A DNA stretch of 64,000 nt from Saccharothrix obliqua. GTDB lineage: Bacteria > Actinomycetota > Actinomycetes > Mycobacteriales > Pseudonocardiaceae. The stretch's first letter is position 1; every line of letters begins with the position of its first letter. Of the stretch, positions 25,400 through 34,731 are shown piece by piece. The notes under the pieces are model-generated. The model was not told the origin of the DNA. It saw only the letters and a list, made by a program, of their open reading frames with translations, and made no database searches. Made by a program: the position numbers and the translations under genes. The stretch covers positions 558,001 to 622,000 of the forward strand of contig NZ_JAHXGQ010000002.1 in the NCBI RefSeq assembly GCF_019375475.1, given 5' to 3'.

Positions 25400-26552
25400 C
25401 ACGGGATTCGTCGTGGTCACCCTGCCGGGGTAGGCGCCCGCGAGGTGCTTCGCGGTCATGGCTCGGGTGAGGTCTCCGACCCGGTTCTGGGTGCTCGTCA
25501 TCGGCGGCGGTGTCCAGGTAGTGGTCGAGCAGCCGGAAGGCCCGCGCCGCCTCGGGCGGCAGGGTGCGGTACGAGCAGTGGAAGACCGCACGCAGGTCCG
25601 CGTTCAGGTCGCTGGTGTGGAACGCGTCGGGGCGATCGGGTTCCAGCGCCGGTTCCCCGGCCGGCGACGCGCGTGGTCGTGCGCCCAGCGCAGGGCCGGC
25701 CACGTCTTGCCCCCGCCCGCCGGGCCGATGATCGTGGTCAGGGCGGCGCGCGTCCCGGTGAGGTCGGCCAGTTCACGGGTCCGCCCGGTGAACCTGGCAG
25801 GCGCGGCGGGGTCGCGGTGGTCGGCCGGCGGGTTCCCCGGCCGACAGGATCTCGCGGTGGAGTCGGCGGAGCGGACCTCCCGGGCCGATGCCCAGGTCCC
25901 GGCGCAAGCGCAGGCACGCCCGCGCGAACGTGCCCAGGGCGTCGGCCCGCCGCCCGGCTCGGTGTTGCGCGAGCATCAGCTGACCGATCAGCCGCTCGTC
26001 CAGCGGGTCGTCCTCGACCTGGTCGACCAGTCCGGGGACGAGCGCGCCGTGGTGCCCCAGGCGCAGTTGGAGATCGGTCCAGTCCCGTTGGGCCGCGCGG
26101 CGTTCGGCGGCGAGGGTTCCCCCGAGCCGGTCCAGCCACGCGCAGTCCACGCCGGTGAAGGCGTCGTCCCGCCACAGGCCCAGCGCTTCGGACAGCAGCG
26201 CCGGCGCGTGGCCGTCGTCCGCCCGCGCCCGGCCCAGCAACGCGTGGAAGCGGTGCAGGTCGACCGATCCGGGGTCGACCGCGAGCACGTAGCCGCCGGA
26301 CCTCCTGGTCAACGACACCGCACCGGCGAGGCGCTTGCGCAGCCGGGACAGGTAGCTGGACAGGGTGCCCCGCGCGCTGCGCGGCAGGCGGTCGGGCCAG
26401 ACCCGTTCGAGCAGGCGACCGGTCGGCACGACGTGGTTGGCCTCGACCAGGAGCAGTGCCAGCACGCAGATCTGCCGCGGCGACCCCAGGTCCACCGGCT
26501 CACCGTCGATCAACGCCTCCACAGGGCCCAACAAGCGGAACTCGATGGCCAT
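25400..26552 (-). pseudogene. Decayed SARP/AfsR-type regulator (frameshifted, internally deleted)
   Basis: The intact part, ATG 26552 to the stop at 25773, encodes an OmpR-like DNA-binding domain (MAIEFRLLGPVEALIDG..PRQICVLALLL..YLSRLRKRL) plus a bacterial transcriptional activation domain (RFHALLGRAR...DRLGGTLAAER...RAGRRADALGTFARACLRLRRDLGIGPG). This is the SARP architecture. After about 25835 the homology continues in another frame as PARFTGRTRELADL and IIGPAGGGKTWPALRWAHDHA, the NB-ARC P-loop of AfsR. It then shifts frame again near 25640 to NADLRAVFHCSYRTLPPEAARAFRLLD. Most of the NB-ARC core is missing. The N-terminal 260 residues could still be expressed as a small SARP. Confidence 0.72.
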
Positions 26553-26819
26553 CGCGCATCCCCAAGCCTCCGCTCCCTCCCCGGTGATACCGCAGCGGAG
26601 CCGCGGGTTCAAGGAATTCGCACCGCGCGGTGCACCGACCACGGCCCCGCGGGGGCAAGCGAGCCCACCGACCACGACGTCGTCGGCCGGAGCGGGCGAC
26701 ACCCGACCGAGCCGTGGGCGTCAACGGCGTGATCCGGCACCGGCACGAGCGGTGCGGCGTGACTCGGGATCCGGCGTCCGCGCCTGGACGCACCACGCCG
26801 GGGTCCGTCGACCCGCGCG

Positions 26820-27269
26820 TCAGTGGTCGTCCGGACCGGGGACGACGATCCGCAAGGAGTCCCGCAACTGCCGCGCGGCCCGGGGGTCGAGGGGTGCGAG
26901 GAACCGGCGTTCCGCCTCGTCGCTCGCCTCGGTCGCCCGCCGGAGGACGTCCTGCCCGGCGTCGGTCAGCTCGACCACGTTGCGCCGCCGGTCCTCGGCG
27001 TCCGGGTGGCGCGACACCAATCCCTTGCCCTCCAACGCGTCCAGCATCGCGACCATCGTCGTCCGGTCGATGCCGAGCCGTCGGGCCGCCTCCTGCTGCG
27101 ACCTCGGCACGCGCCCGGCCACGGAGAGCAGCACACCCAGCTCCCGGCCGTCGATGCCGTGCGGTCGCAGCGCTTCCGCGGTCAGCTCCGCCATCCGCGC
27201 CTGCGCGTGCTTGAGCAGGTAGACCAGATTCCCGCCCAACTCGGGGCTCCGCCCGTCAGTCCTGGACAC
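26820..27269 (-). CDS. MarR-family transcriptional regulator
   Basis: A 149-aa winged-helix repressor. The recognition region is SQQEAARRLGIDRTTMVAMLDALEGKGLVSRHPDAEDRRRNVVELTDAG, the hallmark of MarR proteins. The start GTG at 27269 lies 6 nt after a TAGGGT -10 box on the minus strand, so the mRNA may be leaderless. It is divergent from the epimerase-like gene at 27336, and a near-palindromic site in the 66-bp gap is the likely shared operator. The usual logic is that ligand binding relieves repression of both genes. The ligand is unknown. Confidence 0.92.
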   Translation of the reverse strand: MSRTDGRSPELGGNLVYLLKHAQARMAELTAEALRPHGIDGRELGVLLSVAGRVPRSQQEAARRLGIDRTTMVAMLDALEGKGLVSRHPDAEDRRRNVVELTDAGQDVLRRATEASDEAERRFLAPLDPRAARQLRDSLRIVVPGPDDH

Positions 27270-27290
27270 CCGCCCACCCTACCGCTAGCC

Positions 27291-27315
27291 TGATCGTCAG
27301 CACTACTGACAATCA
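27291..27315. promoter_or_regulatory. Putative MarR operator
   Basis: TGATCGTCAG-CACTA-CTGACAATCA is an imperfect palindrome with 9 of 10 arm positions matching, in the 66-bp gap between the divergent MarR and epimerase genes. It covers the -35 side of the MarR promoter and lies just upstream of the epimerase ribosome site, so bound repressor could block both. Confidence 0.7.
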
Positions 27316-27335
27316 GTCGAACTACAGGAGACACG

Positions 27336-28280
27336 TTGATCCTGGTTACCGGGGGTCTGGGGTTCATCGGCTCGCACACGGCGCGAGCACTTCTCGACGT
27401 CGGCGAGAGCTGCGTGCTGGTCCAGCGGCGGAGCGCCGCACCGCCGGCCGACCTCGCCGACGAACGGGTGGCGGTGGAGCGGGCCGACATCACCGACCTG
27501 CCCGCGCTGCTCGACATCGGCCGCCGGCACGAGATCACCGGCATCGTGCACCTCGCGGGTTCCATGCCCTGGCCGGTCGAGGCCGGCGATCCGGTCGAAG
27601 CCGGCCGGAAGGCGATCGGGAGCCTGTTCAACGTCGTGCGGGCCGCCCGGAGCTGGGGCGTGGCACGCGTCGGCGTCGCGAGCACGATCGGTGTCTACAC
27701 AGGACTTACCAACGACGGCCCACTGCGCGAGGACATGCCGTTGCCCATGACGGCGCCACACCCGATCCCGACCTTCAAGAAGATCGGCGAACTGCTCAAC
27801 GGCCACCTGGCCGACGCCACCGGCACCGAGATCGTCAACTACCGCATCTCGGCCATCTGGGGCCCACGCGGACACGCGGCGGACCCGTTCTTCGCCGCAC
27901 CGCAACTCGTCCACGCCGCCGCACGCGGCACCACGCCGGACCCCTCCTCACTGCGCTCCATGCACGCGGAGGACGCCGTCGACCTGTGCTACGTGAAGGA
28001 CTGCGCTCGGGCCATCGCGCTCCTGCAGGTCGCGGAACGGCTCAACCACCGCACCTACAACGTCGCCGCCGGCCGTGCGACGTCCAACGCCGAGGTCATC
28101 GCCGCGATCAAGGAGGCCGTCCCGGACGCCCGGATCAGCCTCCCCACCGGTGGTGCCGGCCGCCGGAGCCACCTGGACATCAGCCGGCTCCAGCAGGACA
28201 CGGGCTACCGGCCCGGCTACGACACCACACGCGCGGCCGCCGACTACGTCGCATGGCTGCACGCGGGCAACGAGCGTTGA
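27336..28280 (+). CDS. NAD(P)-dependent epimerase/dehydratase family protein
   Basis: A 314-aa extended SDR. The N-terminal GGLGFIGSH (G-x-x-G-x-x-G) binds NAD(P), VHLAGSMPW lines the cofactor, and the C-terminal third (YNVAAGRATSNAEVIAAI...DISRLQQDTGYRP) is the substrate domain of UDP-sugar epimerase-like proteins. The place where Y-x-x-x-K should be reads IPTFKKIGE, so the catalytic tyrosine seems absent. It may be a reductase or binding protein rather than an epimerase. The start is TTG at 27336, five bases after CAGGAG. It is divergent from marR and presumably repressed by it. Confidence 0.85.
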   Translation: MILVTGGLGFIGSHTARALLDVGESCVLVQRRSAAPPADLADERVAVERADITDLPALLDIGRRHEITGIVHLAGSMPWPVEAGDPVEAGRKAIGSLFNVVRAARSWGVARVGVASTIGVYTGLTNDGPLREDMPLPMTAPHPIPTFKKIGELLNGHLADATGTEIVNYRISAIWGPRGHAADPFFAAPQLVHAAARGTTPDPSSLRSMHAEDAVDLCYVKDCARAIALLQVAERLNHRTYNVAAGRATSNAEVIAAIKEAVPDARISLPTGGAGRRSHLDISRLQQDTGYRPGYDTTRAAADYVAWLHAGNER

Positions 28281-28416
28281 GCGCGGTGTCACGGTCACGC
28301 CGTACTCCGTGACCTGCCGGGGTGCATCCCGGTTCCGGACGGTTGACGCACGCCGACAACCGACCTGGTCCTTCGCCACCATCGGAGCACGGACAGCGGA
28401 GTCAGGGGGTGGCGGG

Positions 28417-29262
28417 ATGTCGGGAACCGGGGTTCGGCGGTTGCGGTGCGCGTTGGTGGCGGCGGCGCAGGTCGTGGCGCTCTCGTCGGCGATCGCGGTC
28501 GGGACCGCTCCGGAGGCGGGCGCGGCGATCAACCACGCCTTCTACGCCGCCACGGAGCGCGTGCGGTCCGACCCCGCCGGCGCGGGCGTCACCCGGACCG
28601 CCGCGCAGGTGCCGCAAGCCGCCCACGACGCGGTGGCCTTCTGGAGCGCACCGGCCGCCGGGCGGACGCAGGTCACGACGAACCTCCCGCGGCCCGCCGG
28701 CTACCCGCCGACGAGCGTCATGTCGCCGACGCTGTCGGCGACGCAGCGGTGGCCCACCGGACCCCGCCTCCCCATGTTCGGGACCGCCCAGCCGTTCTAC
28801 CAGTTCTACTGGGAGGACAACACCACCAACCCCCCGACCTACCACCGGGCGGCTTACGGGGGCGAACACACCAACGGCGCGCTGGACGAGAAGAGCTTCA
28901 CGCGCTGCTTCAACGATTCCTTCTCCCGCAACGACTGGAAAACGCTTCCCGGCGGGATCCCGACCACGCTGACCGCTGCGATCACCGCGGCGAACGCCGT
29001 GCGACTGCTCTACTACCGGCCCGGGACGCCCGGGTTCCCCACCGGCCAACGCGGTGTCCGGAAGTTCGCCAACCCGTACGGCGCGAACGCCTACTCCGAG
29101 TACGACGTCGGCACCGTGCAGGTCCAGGTCAGCTCCGGTCAGTTGCAGTGGGCGGGCACCGGGCGCGGGCGTGACCGGTTGGTCCGCAACAACGTCACCC
29201 ACGAGGTCTACTACACCGACGACCACTACTGCTCGTTCACGTTCCTCGGCGTCGTCCACTGA
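28417..29262 (+). CDS. Secreted protein of unknown function
   Basis: A 281-aa protein with a clear Sec signal peptide: basic MSGTGVRRLRCALV, a hydrophobic alanine/valine core, and a probable cleavage after APEAGAA near residue 40. The mature part is rich in aromatic residues, Asn and Thr, with motifs such as FYQFYWEDNTTNPPTYHRAAYGGEH and YTDDHYCSFTF. Only two cysteines remain after cleavage and could form one disulfide. I recognise no family. The ATG at 28417 is followed by the signal peptide; upstream frame sequence is non-coding. Its stop lies 1 bp from the end of the convergent giant gene. Confidence 0.75.
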   Translation: MSGTGVRRLRCALVAAAQVVALSSAIAVGTAPEAGAAINHAFYAATERVRSDPAGAGVTRTAAQVPQAAHDAVAFWSAPAAGRTQVTTNLPRPAGYPPTSVMSPTLSATQRWPTGPRLPMFGTAQPFYQFYWEDNTTNPPTYHRAAYGGEHTNGALDEKSFTRCFNDSFSRNDWKTLPGGIPTTLTAAITAANAVRLLYYRPGTPGFPTGQRGVRKFANPYGANAYSEYDVGTVQVQVSSGQLQWAGTGRGRDRLVRNNVTHEVYYTDDHYCSFTFLGVVH

Positions 29263-29263
29263 T

Positions 29264-32200
29264 TCACAGGGAACGGGTGGCCTTCGTCAGCGCACACGCC
29301 TTGAACAGGCCGTCGAGGAGCTTCCTGATCGTGTCGTCGGTGAGGTTCCAGACCTTGTGCAGGGCGTCGGCGACGGCCTCCCGGGAGAGGTTCCACACGT
29401 CCTTGAGGTAGGCGGCGGCCTGCTCGGCGGCGACACCCGCCCGCTTCAGCAGCTCCGCCGCCTGCTCGGCCGCGACGTGGTAGGCGTTCTTGAGGATGTC
29501 GGCCACCTTGCCGCCGACGGAGATGACGCCCTTGCCGACCAGTTCCGCCCACTTCCCGACGTCGGAGACGAGGGCTTCCAGGAACCTGCCGGGGTTCTTG
29601 GCCAACCAGTCCACGATCGCCGCGGACAACCGGTTCCAGTCGGTCACCGCGGCGCCCAGCGCGATGTCGACGGCGAGCTTCTCGCCGGCGACGGTGACCG
29701 ATCCCTTGAGGTCGAGGGCAACCGCCGCGCCGATGACCAGCTTCGCGCCCGCGCTGAACCCGACGCCCCGCAACACCTGCCCGCCGGGGATGACCGGAAC
29801 CGCGTTGTGGAGCACGTCGGCCGCGGTGGTCAGGTCGATCGCCTTCAGCTCGACGTCCCAGGAACCGGCGTAACCGGATTTGCCCAGACTGCTCCGCACG
29901 GCAAGCTGCCCGAGGTCGGCGGGCGTGACCGTGAACGTGAAGTCCCACCCGCCGCTGGTGTTCGCCTTCGCCTTGACCTTCGCCTCGACCGCCAGGAGCA
30001 CGAGCCTGCCCGACAGGTACAGCAGGTCGCCGCTGTCGCCGCCGGTGAGCACCAGCGTGTTCAGGCTCGCCGAGGGCCCCTTCTCGTGCTGGTCCGCGTC
30101 GGTCAGGGCGAACACCCCGGGACCGCCCAGGACGATGGCCTTGTCGATGTTCCCGGAACCCTTGACACCGGTCTTCGGCACGACCTCGACATCGAACCAC
30201 ACCTGGTGGTCGAGCACGACCAGGTGGCCGTGGCTGTGGTAGCCCTGCGGCAGGGTGCGCTTGGTCGGCTTGTCGTACCACCCGCCGGGCTTGAGCACGA
30301 TCGACAGCAGGAAGTCGTCCAGCCCGAACTCGTCCAGCACGTCGCCCAGCCACTTCGGCACGTCCTGGCCCGCGATGAGGCGGGCGACGTCCCCGAGGGT
30401 GACCACCCGGCTCGCGACGAGGTGGAACCGGAAGGCGTCCAGGAACGGCACGCCGTCGCGGAGGCCGCCCGCGAGCAACAGGTCCAGGGAGATCGTGGTG
30501 CCGCCACCGGAGAAGGTCAGCTTCCCGCCGCCGCCGATGTCCACCCCGCCCGCCCCGTCCAGGCCGAGGGAACCGAAGAAGTTCTCGATGGTGACACCGC
30601 TGATGCCGAGCGGGTCCTGCCACGCGCCGGAACCGACGGGCGGCGCGGTGCCCTGCTGGAGCTGGTGCTGCCACTGCTCCTGCTGCTCGGGGCTGTCGGC
30701 GAGCACGAAGTACAGCTCCGCGGTCGGCGGGCTGCTCAACGCGAACCGCCCGCCCACCGCGCACTTCACCGGCGTGGTGTGGTTGCCGTTGAGGTCCTTG
30801 ACCGGCACGGTGAACGCGGCACGCAGGTCCGCCGCCACCGGATCGGCGGTGACCCGCAACCACACGCCCCGGAAGCCGTTGCCGCCCTCGGCGAGCCGGA
30901 TCGAGAGCGATGACTTGGCCAGCGGCGACGCCAGGACCGCCGTCAGCTCCACACCCGCCCGCGCGCCGAAGAACGGCTTGATCGCCTCCTCCAGCGACCC
31001 GGCGAACCCGACGCGGGCGAACAGGGTGACGCCCTTGGCCAACGGCTCCTTCAGGCTCGCGGGCAGGTTGTCGGTGGCGGGCAGCAGGCCGTCCGGGATG
31101 GGGGTGCCGTCCACCGTGCACAACGCGAGCCCGGTGTTGCCGAACCGGACGAGGTCGGCGAGCACGGCCAACGGCTCCGGGAACCACGTCCAGTCCTTGA
31201 GCCACAACGCGCCGGCGAGCGCGGTCACCGGTTTCCCGGTGGCGCCACCGCGTTTGACGTGGGCCAGGAAGGACACGTCGGTCACGCCGATGCCGGCGGT
31301 GCCGCGCAGCGTGAGCGTGAACTCGGTGCCGGTGGGGTTGTTGGTCGCCTGCCCCGACTCCAGCTCCAGGGTCACCCCGACCCGCTTCACGGTGATCGCG
31401 GGCAGCCCGTCGGGGAGCCCGAGCTTCCCGGCCAGCGCGTCGAGCACCGCGGTCAGGGAAACCTGCCGCACCTCGCCGCCGAGCGTGAACCGGCCGGGGA
31501 TGTCCCAGCGCGCGCCGAACGCCAGGGCCGGTTCGCCGGCGTCGGCGGGGGTGATCGCGGCCCGCGCGTCGAGGCGGCCGGTGAGCTTGCCGCTCTTGCC
31601 GGGGTGGTCGAGGTCGATGGACGCGGAGGTGAGTTCGACGGCCGCGCCGCCGAGGCCGAGCCGCCACTTCCCGGTGCCCACCTGCGCGGTGACCCGCCAG
31701 GCCCCGGACGGCACGGTGGCGGTGAGCCCCACCCCGGAGAGCACGACGTTCGGCACGTCCTGCCCGACGTCCACCTTGAGCGCCTTGAGCACGTCGGCGA
31801 TGTTGACCACCCCCACCGTCTCCAGGTCGAGGGACGCCGACTTGGCGGACCCGGACCCGGAGAACGTGACCACGGCTTGGAAAACGGCGCTCGCGAGGTC
31901 CACCTCGGCGCCGCCGGTGACGACGACCTGCCGCGTCCCGCCGCCGAACGGGTTGACGACCTGGAACGAGGCCGTGCGGTCGGTCAGCGTGCACAGGCCG
32001 TCCAGGACGCTCCAGTCGCCCGCCAGCCCGACCGTGATCTCCACCCGTTCCACGAGTTTGGCGAGCGAGGTGCCCGGCCGCAGGACGATCCGGGCGCCCC
32101 GGACGACCGGGGAGTCACCGAGGTCGAACCCGCCTCCGACCGCGCCGGTCAGCCCGCCGTCCGCGCCGAGCCACTTCGCGAACCCGTCCAGCGGGCGGTG

Positions 32201-33028
32201 CTCCGCGGTGGGCGGCGCGTCGGCGGTCAGCTCCAACCATGGTCGCGGGTCCGGACCGGGCAGCTCGCCGGTCAACACGATCGCGCGGGAGACGCCGGGC
32301 GGGGTGAGGCCGGCGGTGATCCGCACGTGGTGGTCTTCCGGCGTGACCGCGCCCTCCAGCGGCTCGGTCACCACGGCCACGGCGAACGATATGTCCATTG
32401 TGGACGACTTGGCCGGTGGCGAGGCCAGGTCGAGCACCGGGTGCGCCGACCCGTCGCCCGCCTCGCCGTTCGGCGTGATCGTGCCGGCCAGTTCGAGCGC
32501 TCCTCCGTCGAGCAGCAGGAAATCGGCCAGGGGCCGCCGCGCCGATACGTTCTTCGCGGCCAGCCACGCCCCCGCGGCGAGGGCGGGGTGGTCGGAGCCG
32601 GCGGGGCGCGCCTCGGAGGTGAGGAACAGGCGGCTGCCGTCGGGGAACGCGAAGGTGTCGAGCGCACTGCCCCGGGTGGCCGGGAACCAGGCGGCGAACG
32701 TCCACTTCGCGGGCAGGGTCAGCGGCAGGTAGAGGCCGGGCACGCCGTCGTCGACCGGCGTGCCCGCGCCCGCGTCGACCAGACCCACCTCGATCGTCAC
32801 CGGGCCCAGCGCGCCGAGTCCGGGCAGGTGCGGTGTGCCGGCGACCGTGACGACCGAACCCGACCGACCGAGTTCGGCCTTCTCGACGGTGAGCGCGTCG
32901 CCGAACCACGCGCCGACCAGGCGTGCCGCCCGGTCACCGCCCGCCTGCTCCAGCGCGGTCGCGGGCAGCGTCAGGGTTCCCGCCGTGACGTGATTGCGCA
33001 GGAGTGTTTCAACCGCGTCGATTCGCAT
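29264..33028 (-). CDS. Giant beta-rich repeat protein (1254 aa; resembles DUF6603-type proteins)
   Basis: A 1254-aa protein with no signal peptide and no long hydrophobic helix. Most of it is alternating beta-strands with recurring units: a short helix (ADVLKALKVD, AVLDALAGKLGL, ENFFGSLGL), a P/G-rich turn, then strands ending in G-x-x-L-x-L patterns. The last 130 residues switch to amphipathic helices ([45 protein letters not shown]) with an internal repeat around VWNL. It resembles the very large proteins named DUF6603 in bacteria and fungi, from memory. The ATG at 33028 is preferred; a TTG at 33040 also fits. It is divergent from the TULIP operon, so a shared role in handling a lipid is likely but inferred. 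Confidence 0.78.
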   Translation of the reverse strand: MRIDAVETLLRNHVTAGTLTLPATALEQAGGDRAARLVGAWFGDALTVEKAELGRSGSVVTVAGTPHLPGLGALGPVTIEVGLVDAGAGTPVDDGVPGLYLPLTLPAKWTFAAWFPATRGSALDTFAFPDGSRLFLTSEARPAGSDHPALAAGAWLAAKNVSARRPLADFLLLDGGALELAGTITPNGEAGDGSAHPVLDLASPPAKSSTMDISFAVAVVTEPLEGAVTPEDHHVRITAGLTPPGVSRAIVLTGELPGPDPRPWLELTADAPPTAEHRPLDGFAKWLGADGGLTGAVGGGFDLGDSPVVRGARIVLRPGTSLAKLVERVEITVGLAGDWSVLDGLCTLTDRTASFQVVNPFGGGTRQVVVTGGAEVDLASAVFQAVVTFSGSGSAKSASLDLETVGVVNIADVLKALKVDVGQDVPNVVLSGVGLTATVPSGAWRVTAQVGTGKWRLGLGGAAVELTSASIDLDHPGKSGKLTGRLDARAAITPADAGEPALAFGARWDIPGRFTLGGEVRQVSLTAVLDALAGKLGLPDGLPAITVKRVGVTLELESGQATNNPTGTEFTLTLRGTAGIGVTDVSFLAHVKRGGATGKPVTALAGALWLKDWTWFPEPLAVLADLVRFGNTGLALCTVDGTPIPDGLLPATDNLPASLKEPLAKGVTLFARVGFAGSLEEAIKPFFGARAGVELTAVLASPLAKSSLSIRLAEGGNGFRGVWLRVTADPVAADLRAAFTVPVKDLNGNHTTPVKCAVGGRFALSSPPTAELYFVLADSPEQQEQWQHQLQQGTAPPVGSGAWQDPLGISGVTIENFFGSLGLDGAGGVDIGGGGKLTFSGGGTTISLDLLLAGGLRDGVPFLDAFRFHLVASRVVTLGDVARLIAGQDVPKWLGDVLDEFGLDDFLLSIVLKPGGWYDKPTKRTLPQGYHSHGHLVVLDHQVWFDVEVVPKTGVKGSGNIDKAIVLGGPGVFALTDADQHEKGPSASLNTLVLTGGDSGDLLYLSGRLVLLAVEAKVKAKANTSGGWDFTFTVTPADLGQLAVRSSLGKSGYAGSWDVELKAIDLTTAADVLHNAVPVIPGGQVLRGVGFSAGAKLVIGAAVALDLKGSVTVAGEKLAVDIALGAAVTDWNRLSAAIVDWLAKNPGRFLEALVSDVGKWAELVGKGVISVGGKVADILKNAYHVAAEQAAELLKRAGVAAEQAAAYLKDVWNLSREAVADALHKVWNLTDDTIRKLLDGLFKACALTKATRSL

Positions 33029-33410
33029 ACAGGCCAACACCTTCTGGCGAACGCCCCGAGGGCGGTGGGGAGTGCGGCACGAGTCGTCCGTGCCGGAGTC
33101 GGCGAATGCTATCGCCGTTGGGTGTTCCGGCGGACAGGTGAGCGTGTTCCCGCCGTTCCTCTAAGCCATTCCGGGTAGCTTCCCCGCACGGTGGAGTTCG
33201 AATCGGCCATTCGCACGCCGAAGGGTGGTTTCGGGGCGCAATCCGCAGAAGTGCCGTGACACTGGGTGGAGATAGAGCGCCACCGTGCCCTGGAAGTGTT
33301 ACGGGGCAGCCGAATCGTGGCGCCTCCTTGACCGGCAGACACGCACCTCAGCAGACTCGGCGAAGCTGCCCGCACGTTCCGCACCGGTTGCGGCGAAAGG
33401 TCTGCTGAAG
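33029..33410. other. Divergent promoter region of the giant gene and the TULIP operon
   Basis: About 380 bp, slightly less GC-rich than its surroundings. It has no gene I can support and no obvious inverted-repeat operator. It must drive both the giant protein and the six-gene operon, implying coordinated control. Confidence 0.5.
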
Positions 33411-34316
33411 ATGAAATTCGATGTTGTGGTCGGCATGGACGAGAAGTCGTTCTCACTGGGCGTCGCGGAGTTGCACAAACGCGAGGATGCTCACAAAAAA
33501 TTCTTCCAGGGCACGGTCGAGAAGAGTCCCTTCAAGTGCGACTGGAACGTTGTCGACGCCCCGGCGGTGGTCTTCGGCCCACCGGACCCGGGCAAGTGGG
33601 CCGCCTCCTACGACGGGTCCGGCAAACACCCCGCGGGCCCCGTGCCGCCGGCGGGGAACACCTTCCGGTTGCACCTGCCCAAGCTGCACATCGTGCTGTA
33701 CTCGGGCGGCAAACCGCAGCCGGCGGTGGAAGGCCCGGTCGAGATCTACGCGCAGGTGGCGGTGTCCGGCGGCAAGCTCACGATCACACCGCTCGCCGTC
33801 TGGTTCGACGAGTCGAAGATGGACCCCAACGACCGCGCGTTCGTGGCCGGTTTCGTGCTGCCCGCGGTGTTCAAGCAGGTCGGCGGGGTGCTCAAGGGCA
33901 TCGACATCCCGCCGCTGCACTTCGCGGCCGGCAGCGTGCCGATCGACCTCAGGATCACCGAGGTGACGCTCGGCGGCGGCCGGCTGCTGATCGCCGCGCT
34001 CGCGGACAAGTCGAACGGGGCGGCGGCGCCGGCGACGTGGCCGACGGCGTCGACCTTCGTGCTGGTCAACCGGGACTACCTCGGCGCGCTGGTCGGCGCG
34101 GCGGCGGCGAACTTCAAGGGCAAGGACCTGGGGAAGTTCGACAAGGGCGGTTCCGCCGGGTCCATCTCCGGGAGCGCCAAGCTCGAAGCGATCAAGAACG
34201 TGAAGATCCTCGACGACCCGACGACCGCTTCGGCCGGGCTCGACGTGTCCTTCGACCTGACCGCCAAACTCCTCGGCTCGAAGTGCGCGCTGTCCAAGGC
34301 CGCCAAGAAATCATGA
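33411..34316 (+). CDS. TULIP-like (P47/OrfX-type) protein A
   Basis: A 301-aa cytosolic protein, first gene of a tight plus-strand operon. Its pattern fits tubular lipid-binding (TULIP) proteins: an N-terminal beta-sheet (MKFDVVVGMDEKSFSLG), long strands (NTFRLHLPKLHIVLYSGG, PVEIYAQVAVSGGKLTITPLAV), then a helix and strand (FVAGFVLPAVFKQVGGVLKGIDIPPLHF). The same order is seen in the protein at 38765: LPAV, a GxVL-helix, IPP-L-F, then a WP..FVLVNRDYL segment aligned with WPPDPFFVLLGPDAV and a KGGSAGSISG segment aligned with KGFGIGTGYYEG. Family P47/OrfX is my best match. TULIP proteins bind a lipid or other long hydrophobic ligand; the ligand is unknown. Confidence 0.65.
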   Translation: MKFDVVVGMDEKSFSLGVAELHKREDAHKKFFQGTVEKSPFKCDWNVVDAPAVVFGPPDPGKWAASYDGSGKHPAGPVPPAGNTFRLHLPKLHIVLYSGGKPQPAVEGPVEIYAQVAVSGGKLTITPLAVWFDESKMDPNDRAFVAGFVLPAVFKQVGGVLKGIDIPPLHFAAGSVPIDLRITEVTLGGGRLLIAALADKSNGAAAPATWPTASTFVLVNRDYLGALVGAAAANFKGKDLGKFDKGGSAGSISGSAKLEAIKNVKILDDPTTASAGLDVSFDLTAKLLGSKCALSKAAKKS

Positions 34317-34344
34317 CCCGGGCTGTGCCCTGAAGGGAGCAGGT

Positions 34345-34722
34345 ATGGACTACGACGTCACCACCGACCCGGAGTTCCCGGTCATCACGGTCAAGGTCTC
34401 GGTCAAGGACGGCGCCGACCAGGAATTCCTGATCAAACCGATCGACGTGGCGGACTTCAAGGTGCACCTGAAGGCCAAGGGGGGATTCGACTCCAAGGTC
34501 TTCGAACCGATCGCGAACGAGGTCGCGAACAGCGCACCGGGGATCGTCAAGAAGAAGGTCAAGGAGATGGACGGGCACACCGTCAAGCTGGAGAAGGGCA
34601 TCGGCTACACCATCGTGGTCGAGGGCGTCAGCATCCCGGTCCAGGCGCAGCACCTGAAGTTCGCCCAGCACGACAAGCACCTCCTGGTGACCGGCGATCT
34701 CCACATCCAGAGCGGCAAGTGA
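34345..34722 (+). CDS. Single TULIP-like half-lobe protein
   Basis: A 125-aa protein 28 bp after TULIP A. It reads as one half of a TULIP fold: two strands (FPVITVKVSVKDG, FLIKPIDVADFKVHLKAK), one long amphipathic helix (FEPIANEVANSAPGIVKKKVKEMDG), then three strands ending SIPVQAQHLKFAQHDKHLLVTGDLHIQ. That last part matches the final strands of the protein at 38765 (HLEVAPTGLALQKSSSGLLVITGNVAI) in spacing and residue type. A one-lobe protein would have to dimerise or pair with another operon product to make the usual double-lobed tube. ATG 34345 follows GGGAGCAGG. Function is inferred from fold likeness only. Confidence 0.6.
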   Translation: MDYDVTTDPEFPVITVKVSVKDGADQEFLIKPIDVADFKVHLKAKGGFDSKVFEPIANEVANSAPGIVKKKVKEMDGHTVKLEKGIGYTIVVEGVSIPVQAQHLKFAQHDKHLLVTGDLHIQSGK

Positions 34723-34731
34723 GGAATCGCC

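Noticed and set aside
29054..30913. Plus-strand frame of 619 codons opposite the giant gene
   Set aside because: The minus strand has the amphipathic strand and helix pattern of a real protein and codon bias; the plus frame does not.
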